DNA of 64,000 nt from Branchiostoma floridae (GCF_000003815.2 NC_049983.1:5997276-6061275), one strand, 5' to 3'; positions 38,421 to 50,121 are shown, counted from the stretch's first letter. The notes: generated from the sequence alone by a model not told the origin. A program made the numbers and translations.

Positions 38421-38575
38421 TGAAATCCACAGCCGTGGAGTTCATCATCCTTCTACCGATGAAATCCACAGCTGTGGATTTCATCAACATAGTGATGAAG
38501 TCCACAGCTGTGGAGTTCATCAATCCACGGTCCTTGGATATACCTCCAATAAACGGACAAGTGTTTTGATTACAG

Positions 38576-38897
38576 GTTTGACCCTTTTGATGTCGTCATA
38601 ACTTCCCTGAGTCTTGATGGATCCTGCCACTCCAGGGAGGAGTACAGACAAGCCGTGGGGAATGTGACGTCACTTCTCAAGTCAGGGGGTGGGCTCATCC
38701 TCATCAGCTGCCTCAACTCGAGCACCTACATGGTTGGGAAGGAGACGTTCTTCAACGTCGCCCTTACTGAAGATTTCCTCCACGAAATTCTTGTTCAGTT
38801 TGGTTTCATTAACATCAACATCACACAGTTCTCAATGGCTAGGTTTGGTCTTTCAGACTTATCTGCCTTCTGTTACGTAACAGCTAAAAAGGCCTGA
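38576..38897 (+). pseudogene. Last exon of an NNMT/PNMT/INMT-like N-methyltransferase
   Basis: The acceptor TTTTGATTACAG precedes an exon of 107 codons that starts in phase 1 and ends in TGA. It reads FDPFDVVITSLSLDGSCHS, EEYRQAVGNVTSLLKSGGG, LILISCLNSSTYMVG and ends FGLSDLSAFCYVTAKKA. This matches the C-terminal part of the nicotinamide/phenylethanolamine N-methyltransferase family: the strand after the SAM-binding fold, LLxxGGxLxxI, and the closing xxFCYVTAKK. The exon itself is undamaged, but upstream exons with the SAM-binding GxGxG are not found. Directly 5' is the edge of the 13.6-kb inverted structure. It is either a gene fragment or the end of a gene with a very long intron. Confidence 0.75.
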
Positions 38898-38984
38898 ATT
38901 GTTGTTGTTCGAAACTATGTTCACAGCTCACACTGTAACGCGTACATGTTCGTCAAAATGGAATAGTCTCTAGGTCTAGTTTGT

Positions 38985-39325
38985 TTGTTTATTAGTGAAA
39001 GCTCAAATCGGCCCACAGGCCGCTTTTTAATTGAGGTCATGAGAGAAGGGGTAGGGGTCAGACAAAATATATAACAGAGGTACAATTGACATTATTTCAA
39101 GTCCTAATAAGTCTATACACATGATTTACACATACATGGCACAAAATGCTGCATGATTCGAGTCCGTTCGTTTTGGTTGTTTCTGTTACTGAGTCTCTTA
39201 AAGGAAGCCAGAGTTGGGGCTGTGCGTCCGGTCCGGTGGTAGACTGTTCCAGATGTTGGGTCCACGGTAGGCCAGGGCTCTTCTGAAGGTCCCTCGCTGG
39301 GTTTTGGGACAACTAGTTTATAGCT
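38985..39325 (-). mobile_element. Non-LTR retrotransposon 3' fragment
   Basis: On the minus strand the sequence reads FRRALAYRGPNIWNSLPPD and, after a one-base frameshift, PTLASFKRLSNRN. This is the characteristic C-terminal end of CR1/L2/jockey-type reverse transcriptase proteins. The following 3' part (38995-39075) recurs at 44540-44630, again on the minus strand. It is 5'-truncated and decayed. Confidence 0.75.
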
Positions 39326-40015
39326 TGTGCTTTGTCTAATGGTTCTTGTGATCGTCTAGTTTACCAATCTCCTAGTCTCCAGGTACCAGAACGTGCTTCA
39401 AAATTGATGTAGCTTACGGGGAAATAGATAGCTAAGCTTAAGAACATTCCATGACGCACTGGTCATAAGAAAAAAAAGACTTGGCGTGTTTAGGTTAATA
39501 TTACGTGCTGTATTCCGATTGGTATAGATGTCATCGCTTGCCGTTCCCCGGTCGACCAATCAGAAAACAACACGTACTATGATATCATCTACAACACAGA
39601 CTATTTCAAGGGTCTAAGGTGGTTCTTAAAAACATTTTTGTGCTGTTCTTGGGGTTTATTTCATATCACAGGTGATTTTAGAAATTGTTTGGTTAATACG
39701 TTATTGTTCAAGAATGAGCAAAGGTTTTACCTGTGGCAGTTTATGCAGTTGTCATTTTTATGCTGCATTCTAACGTTACCTCCCTGAATAAAGAACCCTA
39801 TCTCTACATCTTTTCTTGGCTATACAACAAGTGAAGGTTAGCCAATAGTATTCACAGTGTATACACTTTGTCTTATGGTGCAACCTACTAGCAGACCGGA
39901 TATGACATCACCATCCGCACCTTTCAGGTGTTTGTCTTTACCTGGAAAAACGGGTTTTTCTTTTCAAGAAGACACGTCATTTGGAACCGAGTCGGCAGTG
40001 AGAAACAGTGTCACC
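39326..40015. other. Sequence upstream of the secreted protein gene
   Basis: No gene recognised. CCAAT at about 39843 and TATACACTT at about 39860 lie 150-175 bp upstream of the signal-peptide ATG and could be core promoter elements. Confidence 0.35.
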
Positions 40016-43000
40016 ATGAAGACCGCGCTGTTCCTGGCCTTCCTGGCGGGCACACTGCTGTCTACCAGCGGGGAGAGCTCCCTTGGAGCCACCCAGGCTA
40101 AACTCCGCGCCTTACGGGAACAGGTTAGCCTGCTCGGGGAGATCTTAGACCGTTCCGAGCGGGTGGTAGACATGGTGGCCCGACAAGAGGGAGGCGGTGG
40201 TGGCGACGGCGAAACCCAGGGCTACAGTGGAGAATCACCCGCAGTAATATTCGAGAAGTTCTTCTACGGCCTCATGTCTCTGATGGGGAAACTTATCAAG
40301 GGAGAAGACTACACACCGAAGCTCCTTTCCCTGTCCAAGATGTTGGAGGGTCTTCCGAAGAACTACAGTAAGGTCACGCACAAGTAAGTACCACTTTCTA
40401 CTAGAGCTACAGTAGTACCATACAGCGATTAGAGTTGGATTTGTCTAACTCATAATTGGAAGTTTATGCAAAATGCTTTAAAGGACAACTCAAATCACCA
40501 AACTTACAAAAATTCTCTGAGCAATCTGACAAATTTTGGATGCCCAGTGCTCACACTTTGGTAGTGCTCAGCCTTGTGTGGATAGGAGGGTCAGGCTAAA
40601 AGTTTACCTTGAACATTTTGATTAGGCGGGTAAGAGCATTTTATTGGAATTTTGTTGTACACAATCAAGCTCTTCATTTCAATTGCTGAGTACTTAACAC
40701 TTTATCTAGGAAGAAGAATTTGTTTGTGAACAAGACCTTTATTCTAGGTCACCAGGTACATAGATAAGAGTGTACACCGTACCTTATTATTACCAAATGT
40801 CAATAACCTGTTATGTAAGTCACGTCCGACAGCTTTAGACTGTCACGGTCTGAAAACTTTACTGTTTACATTCCATCTTCAACAGACCTTAAAGGGGCTT
40901 GTTGTTGAATTCTGGCTCCAAAACTGCAATTACACTGAAAAACACTGAAATTAATAAAGTCTCACTCCAGATTGAAATTCAGTTAATAGAATTTTCATCA
41001 GTCAGTGACTACATTTTGAAAGGTACCTCCAAATTTTCGATGGCTATCAGTCCACCTTGATCACGGAGTTTACCTTTCAAAATGTAGTCACTGATTGATT
41101 AAAATTCCATTAACTGTGTACATACGTGACTGATGAATCTCTTCAACGAGATTGAAATTTCATTTTCAAGATATTTGCTTCATTTTTTTAACTTTTACAT
41201 TCTTAGCTTTGGTTGTACATCTACACAACAAGAACGCAAGCTGTACGAAGTCCCTTAGTTTTTGGTAGCCTACAGAAGACTTCCCAACTGGACAGAATGA
41301 CCGATAACTCATTCATATTTCAAAGCGTTCTAAGGCTTATGTCACATTTCCAAACCGGGGCCCGGCCGGGCAGCTTTCGGGAGGGAAAAGAATTATATAA
41401 AAGACATCAAAATACACAAAATGTCAACATAACATTCATGGACATTATTTGTGTATGACGTGTATATTTCAAGGTGTACATTTTTATTTTTTGTTTCTTT
41501 AAATATCCCGGTCGGGCCCCGGTTTGGAAATGTGACCTAAGCTTTACAACACAACAAAGTCGCATTCATTCGTTATGAATATCTCTGTGCAGCTTGATAT
41601 TTCAAATTCAAATTATGAAGTTGAAAAATGACCCCAAACAGTGCACGTGATTATAACTTTTGATGTTTTTATCCGAGTTAGATGCTACAATAAAGTATAC
41701 CATTCGTCACTGCTGCTGTTCAACTACCGTCAGCAAGTTTGGAGACTGTCCTTTATTTTCAACTTGTTATATTCTGGGAATATTATAATGGAACGTATAG
41801 TCTTATGTAACGAGGATTATGTAAGAAGTGTAATTATGTAACATACAACATGTAGCCTTGTTGTTTCACGTATCTATATGTATGCATATTTGTATCAATA
41901 AAAAAAGTCAATGGACCTTAGTGTGATTCTACTGATAAAGTTGAAAGACACGTATTCCGAGAAAAAACGGGATACACGTAAAACCAGGAAACCCACAGTT
42001 CAGTGATCCGAACCTTGGCAGAAGTCAGTAAATGTAGGCCTAGGCGTCGCCTTTCTTTCAGAGTCAGCGAAGCGCAAATGCCAGACTCAAAACATCTACT
42101 CTGATCTACTGCGGATTCTTCCAATCAAGGACAGGGGTGACAAATTATAGATAAGAACTGTACCTGTTTTGTTAAATGTATCTGTTACAGATGATCAAAC
42201 AAATGAATAAACAGACAAATGAAAAAATACAATCCTTCAAGGTCGTTTTTTAGTCTCTACCAGACTCCGGCCTGGCGGAATAGTAGACTTTTGGCCAACT
42301 TAGGAATAAAAGCTAGAAGAAGTTAATTGGAGTGGCTTAGGAGTGAACTGACCGGCCGGTGGATAGCTGGATAGACTGCAAAAGACTGACTGAAATCCCG
42401 TAGCAACTTATTTGTCGCTATTTGGCCAAATTATAGTTTACACTGTTTCCAATAACGTATCATCATTTTTTTTGTACAGCACGGAGCAAAAAGGGAACAC
42501 TACCATCAACACGACCACCACCATAGAGAAGTCTCAGAGTGGCGGTAACAGCTACAGTTTCAGCAACGTCCAGACCAGCGTCAACGGTCCCAACCAGAAG
42601 TCTTTCTCCAGTGTGTTCCAAAAGGTCAGCATAACACATCCTCCTACGCAGGGACATCCAACGGCGAAAACACCTGTCTGGATGTACCCTGCTTTCTCAA
42701 CCGTCACTCTTACCGGTAGTTCCTAACCGCCCTGCTTATGAATATTGATGACCTTACCCTTATATATGCGAACTTTTGAAAACTGAAAGGCCTACTCTCT
42801 GATTGGCTGACAGCTGGTTAGGGGGGGGGGGGGGGCGTCCTCCACAGGCACAGGAACTAAGAGTGACGGTTGAGAAAGCAGGGTACATCCAGACAGGTGG
42901 TTTCGCCGTTGGATGTCCCTGCTTAGACTGATGGCATAACAGTGTAATTTTCTCGCTCGGTGACCAGCACAATGAGTATGGTATATCTATGACCACGCCC

Positions 43001-44121
43001 AGAGTTAGAATATTATCATTATTTAGCTATTTTTAACTGGGGGATAACTAAATCAAGAGAGAAGGAAAACTAGGCAGGAGAAACAAAACATTTTGGCGAT
43101 GCCTCAGGGCCTAGCCTGATAGTATAGTGTGTGTCCGTTTGACAAGAGTTCACAAAATTCCAGGAATCTTTCTCCAAGCATGTCAGGATTTTTGAAAAAT
43201 TGAAACACAATTGCGTAAGGCAGAATTGGCGACAATGGTACGAAGATGCCACCGTAAACAGTCACAAACGTACAGCAAACGTACCGCAATCCAGTTTGGT
43301 ATCCGCTTAGTTCTAACAGTCGCAAACATACCGCAAACGTACCGCAGTCCAGTAAGGTATCCGCTTTAGTTCTTTAGCATCTAGTTCTGACTGAAAGAGC
43401 ATTGAGTTCTCCACTAGTAATTATGCGAAATAATTCAAAAGGGAAGTGCCCAAGTGTACTCGTAATCTCCAGGCAGATCTACCGATGGCATAAGGAGTTT
43501 AGCTGGCCAAGGAGTGTTCTGAGCTCAGAACTCCTTATAATATGCCACCGGTAGACCTACCTGGAGGTTAGCCCAATGCACTCAATTTTCTCAATTTACC
43601 CAATGTACTCACTTTCTATATGCTTACAGGTGTTTGAGAGCTTGTCTAGTTCTACCAGTGGTGACAAAACCACCGATGACAAAACCACCGATGACAACAC
43701 CGCCGGTGACAACCCACCCGCCGTTAACAACCCACCCGCCGGTAACAACCCACCCGCCGATGACAACCCACCCGCCGGTAACAACCCACCCGCCGGGGAC
43801 AACCCACCCGCCGGTAACAACCCACCCGCCGGGGACAACCCACCCGCCGGTAACAACCCACCCGCCGGTGACAACCCACCCGCCGGGAACAACCCACCCG
43901 CCGGTGACAACCCACCCGCCGGTGACAACCCACCCGCCGGTAACAACCCACCCGCCGGTGACAACCCACCCGCCGGGGACAACCCACCCGCCGAGAACAA
44001 CCCACCCGCCGCCACTCCGACCTCGAAAGCTGCGGATGAAGGCGCTAAGTCGGCCAGACACCTCCGACTCCAAGACCTGCTGGAGATACTGCGCCAAGAC
44101 AACGCTGAAGACCACAACTAG
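40016..44121 (+). CDS. Secreted protein with coiled coil and 17 NPPAGD/N repeats
   Basis: Exons 40016-40383, 42480-42624 and 43630-44121 join in phase (2 then 0) into 334 residues. The start at 40016 opens a clear signal peptide (KTALFLAFLAGTLLSTSGES), although the frame is open further upstream. A heptad-like helix follows (LRALREQVSLLGEILDRSE), then a glycine run. Exon 2 is Thr/Ser/Asn-rich. Exon 3 has 17 copies of an 18-bp unit reading NPPAGN or NPPAGD, and a charged helical tail LRLQDLLEILRQDNAEDHN. No known domain; probably an extracellular or mucus/matrix-type protein (inference). A polyadenylation signal AATAAA lies near 44460. Introns hold three small inverted-repeat elements. The repeats keep several frames open on both strands, but only this one continues the spliced signal-peptide exon. 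Confidence 0.7.
40980..41116. repeat. Inverted repeat in intron 1 of the secreted protein gene
   Basis: CAGTGACTACATTTTGAAAG and its flanks (40980-41026) pair with CTTTCAAAATGTAGTCACTG (41070-41116), a stem of about 47 bp with a short loop. Confidence 0.8.
41331..41546. mobile_element. 216-bp MITE with 40-bp terminal inverted repeats
   Basis: The left end GTCACATTTCCAAACCGGGG pairs with CCCCGGTTTGGAAATGTGAC at the right. TA stands at both outer edges, compatible with a TA target. It lies in intron 1 of the secreted protein gene and is non-coding. Confidence 0.75.
42649..42921. mobile_element. 273-bp palindromic MITE with poly-G in its loop
   Basis: CAGGGACATCCAACGGCG and the following ~70 bp pair with the inverted copy ending CGCCGTTGGATGTCCCTG. 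The loop has a run of 15 G (42821-42835). It starts 24 bp after the exon 2 donor. Confidence 0.8.
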
Positions 44122-45267
44122 TCAGCCGTACTTGTAATATTTGTTGACGTACTTAGGCCTACGTCATAATTGGGCGGGTATACCATGGGTGGCTATGTTT
44201 AGTTAATTTCGAGGGACTATTTTGATAGTAGATATAGAATATCATCACATCTCACTGCACGTTGTCTTGGCGAGCCAATTTGTAGTCCAAACTTTTGTTG
44301 GTTTATAAGTTTCTTCTCACAAAGACATAATTATATTCAAGTACTTGAATGGATGTTGCCAATAGCAATCATGTTCTTTCCTGGGGTATTGTATTATCTG
44401 TTGACTTGAGGTTTAAATCCAGAAAGGGTCACTACTGTTTACAGATTAATCTTTTCTGAATAAAGTTGGTATATGATCGGAATAGCTGCGTGCTGCATGT
44501 GTTTGTTTGCTCGTTTGTTAGGTTGTTTGCTAGGTTGGTTGTGGCTAAAAATTCAAATCAGCCTACTGGCCGCTTTTTATTAAAGACATGAGGGAACAGG
44601 TAAGGGTCAGGCATAATATAACAAAGATAAGGTTACATGCTGAAGGACTACCTCTTTATACATATACATATGTGTGTGTATGCATGTGTATGTGTGTTTG
44701 TGTGCGTTCGTGTCTGTGTGTGTGTGCGTGCGTGGGTGCGCGCACGTCTATGTGTGTGCGTACATGTGTGTGTGTGTGTACATGTGTGTGTACATGTGTG
44801 TGCGTATGTGTGTGTGTGTGTGTGTGCACAGCTCTCACTTGGTATCGCGGTAGTGGTGGTTAACAAAAGAAAACAAATCAACAAATATTAGAGTAAACAA
44901 ATGTTTGGCAACATTTACAATGTATCACCCTCGGACTATTTCATAACGATGATAACAAGTATAGCTACACATCTCAAACAATACCCCGTATCGTCGATTG
45001 AAGGCAATCAATTTATTGGCATCAATTTATTCATATCTAGACCAAATTCTCTTCACGATGAAGGAGGAAATGAAATACCACGTCTTCGACCCTAGCTCCA
45101 TGCAGTTACTACGTTTTGCGCATGTGCATATATTGGAAAACAACACGCTTACGCCTCTGTCCCAGACAATTATTACTATGGTGGTAATTAATATGTGATG
45201 TCTTCGATATTCTACTGTCATATCATCAGAAGCCGTCGCGCAGAAGAAGCTGCGTTTCTAACGTACC
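44122..45267. other. Intergenic: retroposon tail copy and TG microsatellite
   Basis: At 44540-44630 there is a copy of the non-LTR 3' end seen at 38995-39075. At 44665-44827 there is an impure (TG)n tract. Nothing further is seen up to the lectin start codon. Confidence 0.6.
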
Positions 45268-48200
45268 ATGGCGGCCGTCTACGAGCAAGCTCAACCGGTA
45301 ACCAACCCTAGCTGTATCGTGGAAACGGACGACACAAATGGTCCTAGCGTGCGGTTCCACGTAGGGCGACTGTATGGCAGTCATCGGGTACTGAAGTCAA
45401 CGAGAGAAGAGAAACAGAAGCTGGCTAGAACGCCTCTCAAAGCTGACGTTAGAACGACAGGGAAGTGTACCGTCTTGAAAAAGTCCTTTCCGGTCATTTT
45501 TGAAGATTCGTACGAGGAAGCACAACCGATACGATTGCAGTCGCGGGACGGTCTCTGTAGAGAGGCGGACGGTGTACAGAGTGTTTCAGGCCCTCCTTAC
45601 CCCGACAGTGTGTATAATGAACCCCTGACGGTAGTGTCGCCCCGTACACACGGTGGTCAGGGGAACGGAAGGCCGTCCACAGTCACCCCTACTAGTGCGA
45701 GGGAAGAACGAATGAGTGATGGGAACGTTAACCAACAGCGACCAAGGAAGTCGTCTTCAGGTCAGTCAAGTCAAGCCAAGGTTTATTGCGCAGCAATTGT
45801 ATCAGGTACAATGTCTGGAAAATAACATGGATTATCAACAACTACAAACTAGTTTCACGTTGTTATGGCACAGTGTATATTATGCATAACTTTATACAAT
45901 GGCCTAGGTAGACAGATATATAATCAAGTACTTTGACAGGTAGACAGATATGTAGCCAGGTCATCCACTATGTATCGGGCACGGAGTTGGCAGGCGGCGC
46001 CAAGCCCTCTTTCTTTTATCTCCCCAACGAAAGTCAGTTACCCATTTCTACACCTGGGCAATGTGAGGAAAGCTGACGGAAAACATACATGCACAAAAGA
46101 CATAAAAAATGGTCTTCGAAGGAAACTTATGGAATGTTGTGCTATCTTATATTTAGATACAAAAACATGTGACAGAACAAAGTAGAGTCAACTTTAAAGG
46201 CAGTTAACAAGAAAAATAGGGAGAATCAACATTTTGACGTTTGTACCCTATTTGCAGACGACGCAGAGGATGAGACAACGTTGCGTGGACGAATAATGCG
46301 TCATCTTCAGTCACGCTCCAAATTGCTCTGTGTGATGGCTACATTCGGAGTCGTGCTGCCGATCATCTTCCTGTCGTTAGGACTGGTCATCGGCATTCAT
46401 ATCGGCCCTCAAACGGTAGGGTTGGGTATACGTACTGATTAACACATAGATCTGTTTATTTTTTGTTTTGTTTTGTTTGTTTGATTGAAACATACTCTTT
46501 CAATGTAGCAGAAAAAAAAAAGATCACTTGATCCTCTTACAAAATCTAACCCAGGAAGAAAAAGTCTCAAATAAAATGTCCTATCAAATTTCAGCTTGAA
46601 AACTTGAACTTGAAACTTCATCTGTGTTGTTGGACGGGATGTTAAATCGTCGTCCATTGTTCATTGTACTTCATGAAAAAGAATTTCCCCGGTACAATGA
46701 ACCTGTAAGAAATTCCCCGGTACAATAGATACTTTATATACTGTACATAGCGTCTGTCTTCTCTATTACGAACACTGGAAGAGTTGTTCTCAAGTTAGCT
46801 GAACTAGTCGATATCATTTTCTTGTTTTCTTATCTCCTACCTTCTAGGCTACTTCAACCGTGTTTGTTACCACCGCTACCCCGCATGCGCGAATGCTTGG
46901 ACTTACAACTGGACCTATGGCCACTGTGAGGAAATTTGTTTCTTTCTTCTATTTCGCCTTAAGATAGCGAAAATTGAAGTGTCACATGATGCAATAGAAG
47001 CCAGTTAATTGCACAACGGATAACCGCACATGTCTGTATGTTAACTGCACGGAATCCCCAAATCCCAAACCGGTGCGGTCCAGCTGGATAACTTCGCATC
47101 GTTGACCATCCGGATAAATGCAGGACATACGCTTGCAAATGGTTACAATTTATCTTATAATCTGTAACAAGATTAATATCATTCAATGAACATATTGTTT
47201 ACATCATACACACACCCTTTTGAATATCAAACCACCAAAAACTTTCCTTCCTTCCACCTCTCGATTCCTGCCATCCTGTATAAAACAAGAAGAAATATTG
47301 AATACTGTAAATGGATTCAATTTCGCGGTATGGCGGGAGAAAGGACTTTTCGCGGTGGTTTTAAGTTCGCGGTAGCACCATGCACTGTAATCTCTTACCG
47401 CAATAGAAAACTGTTCGCGGTGGTTTTAAGTTTAAGTAAAACGGCCACCGCGAAAACGTATGTCGATAAGCAAAAAGTGCTAATATAATCGTGATTATAT
47501 ATATTTGAAAGGTATTATGATATTTGCTTTGCCTCTTAAAACAACGTTCTTCAGGTTTCAACAGACCATGACGTCATTGTGACGTCGACAGTGACGTCAT
47601 TGTGACGACATGACAGGTATAGTTGCCGTTTAATCTAACTTCCCGGTGGGAAGAATGAAAACAAAGATTGATGATTTTTTCATGGTTCGATTTTCATTGA
47701 CGTCATGAGAGTGTATGCTTTGTGCAAATATTTATGTCATGAAACAATATTATTCGGTTGAATATAATTTCAAAGAATTTTTATCTTATTTTGAAGTCGT
47801 TGATGCCATTGGTGTCAGCAATTTAAAGTTGATTTCGCGTATATTCTTTTGACGAATGCTTGCCAAAGTTGCCAACATGAGTGTAAATCTAATTTTCCCA
47901 AATATGATTTTGCACTGGCCGCTTTGTTTTCTTCCTGGACTGACGCGGGTATATGGTGAATATTTTTAGCAATGTTGAATTATACATTCGTGTGATTGTC
48001 TGGATGTCGTCCCCTCGCCATGATTATAATTTAGAATGGGAAATGTAATATCCTGAGATTTTATTTTTGTTTGTTTGTTTTTCTCTATCGCAGCTTCCCA
48101 GGAGTACACGTGCACAAAGTAGGAGCGTAGGCAGTGTGGATTTTGAAGGTAGGATACACACCGGGCACAAAGACTAAAAAACTCTCAGAATTGGTGCACT

Positions 48201-49024
48201 ACTGGCATAAGTGCGAGGTGAGAGGGAATAATAAACTGGATATAACGTTAATTGACTCAAATAGTAAACCTAACCAAGACTGTGCTAGCGTCACAGAAAT
48301 GTTCCGGCGGGCTGCTATAAGCGAGATTTAATCAGGCTAGACATACTATGGTCTTGATTGTTTAGGATTTGATGCAAGGAAGAAATGATGTAGGTCTTGG
48401 CCCCTTGCAGCTTCTTGCTATATGATGATGTATTGATTCGATCAAGTTTCGTACCTATTTATGCTTCTTATTCACAAATGTTACCATATAGGGAATTGGC
48501 CTTTTTCTATGCACATGTCGTCAACTATATGTGAGCAATTGCAACTTTTCTTACTTTCATGTTTCTCATACATTCTAGACTGCCCATGGGGATACAAAAT
48601 GTTCCGAGGTATCTGCTACAAGGCGTATAACTACACAGCAAGTTACCAGCGTTCTCTCTTCTTCTGCTCGCGCGAGGCCGGCGGCACCCTCGCCATGCCC
48701 TGCGATCGGGCGACCAACGACTTTCTGGTACGACTGAAGAATTCGGTCGACTGGAGAGCTCGGTTTCGATTCGGTCTGCACGACATGGCATTTGAAAACG
48801 ACTGGCGATGGGTAGACGACAGCAGGCTGGATCGCAGGAAGTTCAGCGACTGGGGGCCGGGTGAACCAAACGACTATCTGCAGGGAGCTGAAGAAGACTG
48901 TGTTGAGTACTTTGAAGCATCGCGCTACTTGAGCAAATGGAACGACGCTCCGTGCTCTCTTAAGCGTAAATTCATCTGCCAGGTAGCACCGGCAGGGTGG
49001 TCCAACGACTTTCATTGGCGTTGA
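45268..49024 (+). CDS. Type II membrane C-type lectin
   Basis: Five exons join in phase: 45268-45760, 46258-46415, 46848-46925, 48094-48148 and 48579-49024, giving 409 residues. Residues 1-186 form a hydrophilic cytoplasmic part with several Tyr (EDSYEEAQP, DSVYNEP). Residues about 187-213 are a single membrane segment (VMATFGVVLPIIFLSLGLVI) preceded by basic residues and no signal peptide, hence type II. A Thr/Ser-rich stalk follows, then a C-type lectin domain from residue 262. It shows CPWGYKMFRGICY, WRWVDDS, GEPND (EPN at 357-359), WNDAPC (WND at 382-384) and FICQ. EPN plus WND are the calcium/sugar ligands of mannose-type lectins, so calcium-dependent mannose-like binding is predicted. 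Intron 1 contains a minus-strand retroposon-like 3' end near 45780. The splice sites are canonical. Confidence 0.85.
47305..47462. repeat. TTCGCGGT-rich dispersed repeat in lectin intron
   Basis: TTCGCGGTGGTTTTAAGTT occurs twice (about 47358 and 47424) with GGCCACCGCGAAAAC in inverse at the right end. It looks like a short MITE or regulatory repeat and lies in intron 3 of the lectin gene. Confidence 0.5.
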
Positions 49025-49800
49025 GAATGAAAAAAAGGTTGACGTTTAGAAAATGCTGTACTACGTATATAATGGTATCATGGTTTCAGCACACTATGTT
49101 TACGGTAGAAATTAATGGGAAAGTACGAATCTGGGAAGTGACTTGAAAAGACTATTTGAAGTAATTGACAAAAAAAAAACTGTAACAGTGTGTACAAACT
49201 AGTACTGCATAGTCTAGTCCTATGCAAAAGCATTAGACTAGAGTTCCTCCCTGGAAAGACAGGTCGACCGGTCCCTTAAGGTGTTGCCAAAAACGAATTG
49301 CCTTGGAAATCCATGCATGGAATTTTTCAAATGTTGACAACTCAATCGAAGTAAACTACACTAACGGCTCTGCCCCAAAGGCGCGTCGCCAAAAATACAG
49401 GCGAGTCTGTTACGAGTATTTATTTTCACTCCGCGTACCGTAGGTACGCTTCGAGTGAAAATATTGTTTTCATACGGTTTCTTCTTTCTTTCTTTCTTTC
49501 TTTCTCCTGTCGCGACCTTTAAAGTGATTCCTCTCCGTCGTTCCTGGACCAAATGGCCTGAAATTTGGCACAAGGGTACAGTGGGCCAATACCCAGACCC
49601 GTTTTTCTCATTTTCTTGATAGATACCTTTACAATGATTTTAGGGATGTTTTAAGGTCGTTTTCTGGCCCGGCTGTATATTCATGTCTCCCGTGCCCAGG
49701 TATTACGTCCAGATGACTTGAAAGTTGGAATGATACTGCGTGAGATACTTATTAAAAGGACCCCGGTACTATTTTTGGCCAATCGTCACTTCAAAATCAT
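49025..49800. other. Intergenic, 3' of the lectin gene
   Basis: A hairpin TTTTCACTCCGCGTACCGTA.. with ..TACGCTTCGAGTGAAAA (about 49420-49463) is followed by a TTTC run. No exon seen. Confidence 0.45.
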
Positions 49801-49864
49801 TTAAAAGCCAATTTGGCGGGGTATCTACGCATATTTTCACCGAGCTCGCGTTTCGCGCGTGTAA

Positions 49865-50121
49865 CCATATATGGTCACGTTTGCACGTGCGTCCGTTGCA
49901 CCATATATGGTTATGGACGTTTCCGCGCGTGACGTAAGCTGTTTACCTGCAGCTGTGCATTGTGGCTAATTGAATTTAGAAGGGAACCAATATGCGCCCG
50001 ACACTTAGCGGAAGCGATGACCTGATTGGTCAGCTCGGGTACAGCCAATGAGGAAGGGGTTTTCAACTTAGCGGCTGGGAGTACATATATGTCGCCGAGA
50101 AGAAGTCCGTTAAAAGTAAGT
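49865..50121 (+). promoter_or_regulatory. Putative SRF-type promoter with first-exon donor
   Basis: CCATATATGG, a perfect CArG box, occurs at 49865-49874 and 49901-49910. TGACGTAA (CRE-like) is at 49930-49937. CCAAT boxes lie at 49987-49991 and 50045-50049, and an inverted one at 50025-50029. A strong donor GTAAGTG follows at 50116. This is the layout of an SRF-driven promoter with a short non-coding first exon, as in cytoskeletal or immediate-early genes. I found no matching coding exon downstream, so the product is unknown; an RNA gene or a distant coding exon are both possible. Confidence 0.45.

Larger units (their letters stand above)
24950..38545. mobile_element. 13.6-kb inverted-repeat (foldback-like) structure
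   Basis: The outermost ~140 bp on the left, beginning AGGTATATCCAAGGACCGTG, matches the right end ending CACGGTCCTTGGATATACCT as an inverted copy with only a few mismatches. Inside each end the arms continue as inverted arrays of the 66-bp hairpin unit (left about 25080-26660, right about 36166-38420). The ends are built from GATGAARTCCACRGCTGTGG-type palindromes. No target duplication is visible: the left flank is kinase exon 3 and the right flank is an intron of a methyltransferase gene. Terminal arms made of internal repeats recall foldback elements. No transposase was recognised inside. It could be one element, or two inverted copies with rearranged DNA between. Confidence 0.75.

Noticed and set aside
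43596-44137. Other open frames across the 18-bp repeats (TTHPPV, GGWVVTG, RRVGC types).
   Set aside because: These are products of a stop-free repeat. Only the NPPA frame continues the spliced exon phases and the charged tail.
44588-44891. Val/Cys and Thr/His repeat frames.
   Set aside because: They are translations of a TG/CA microsatellite.
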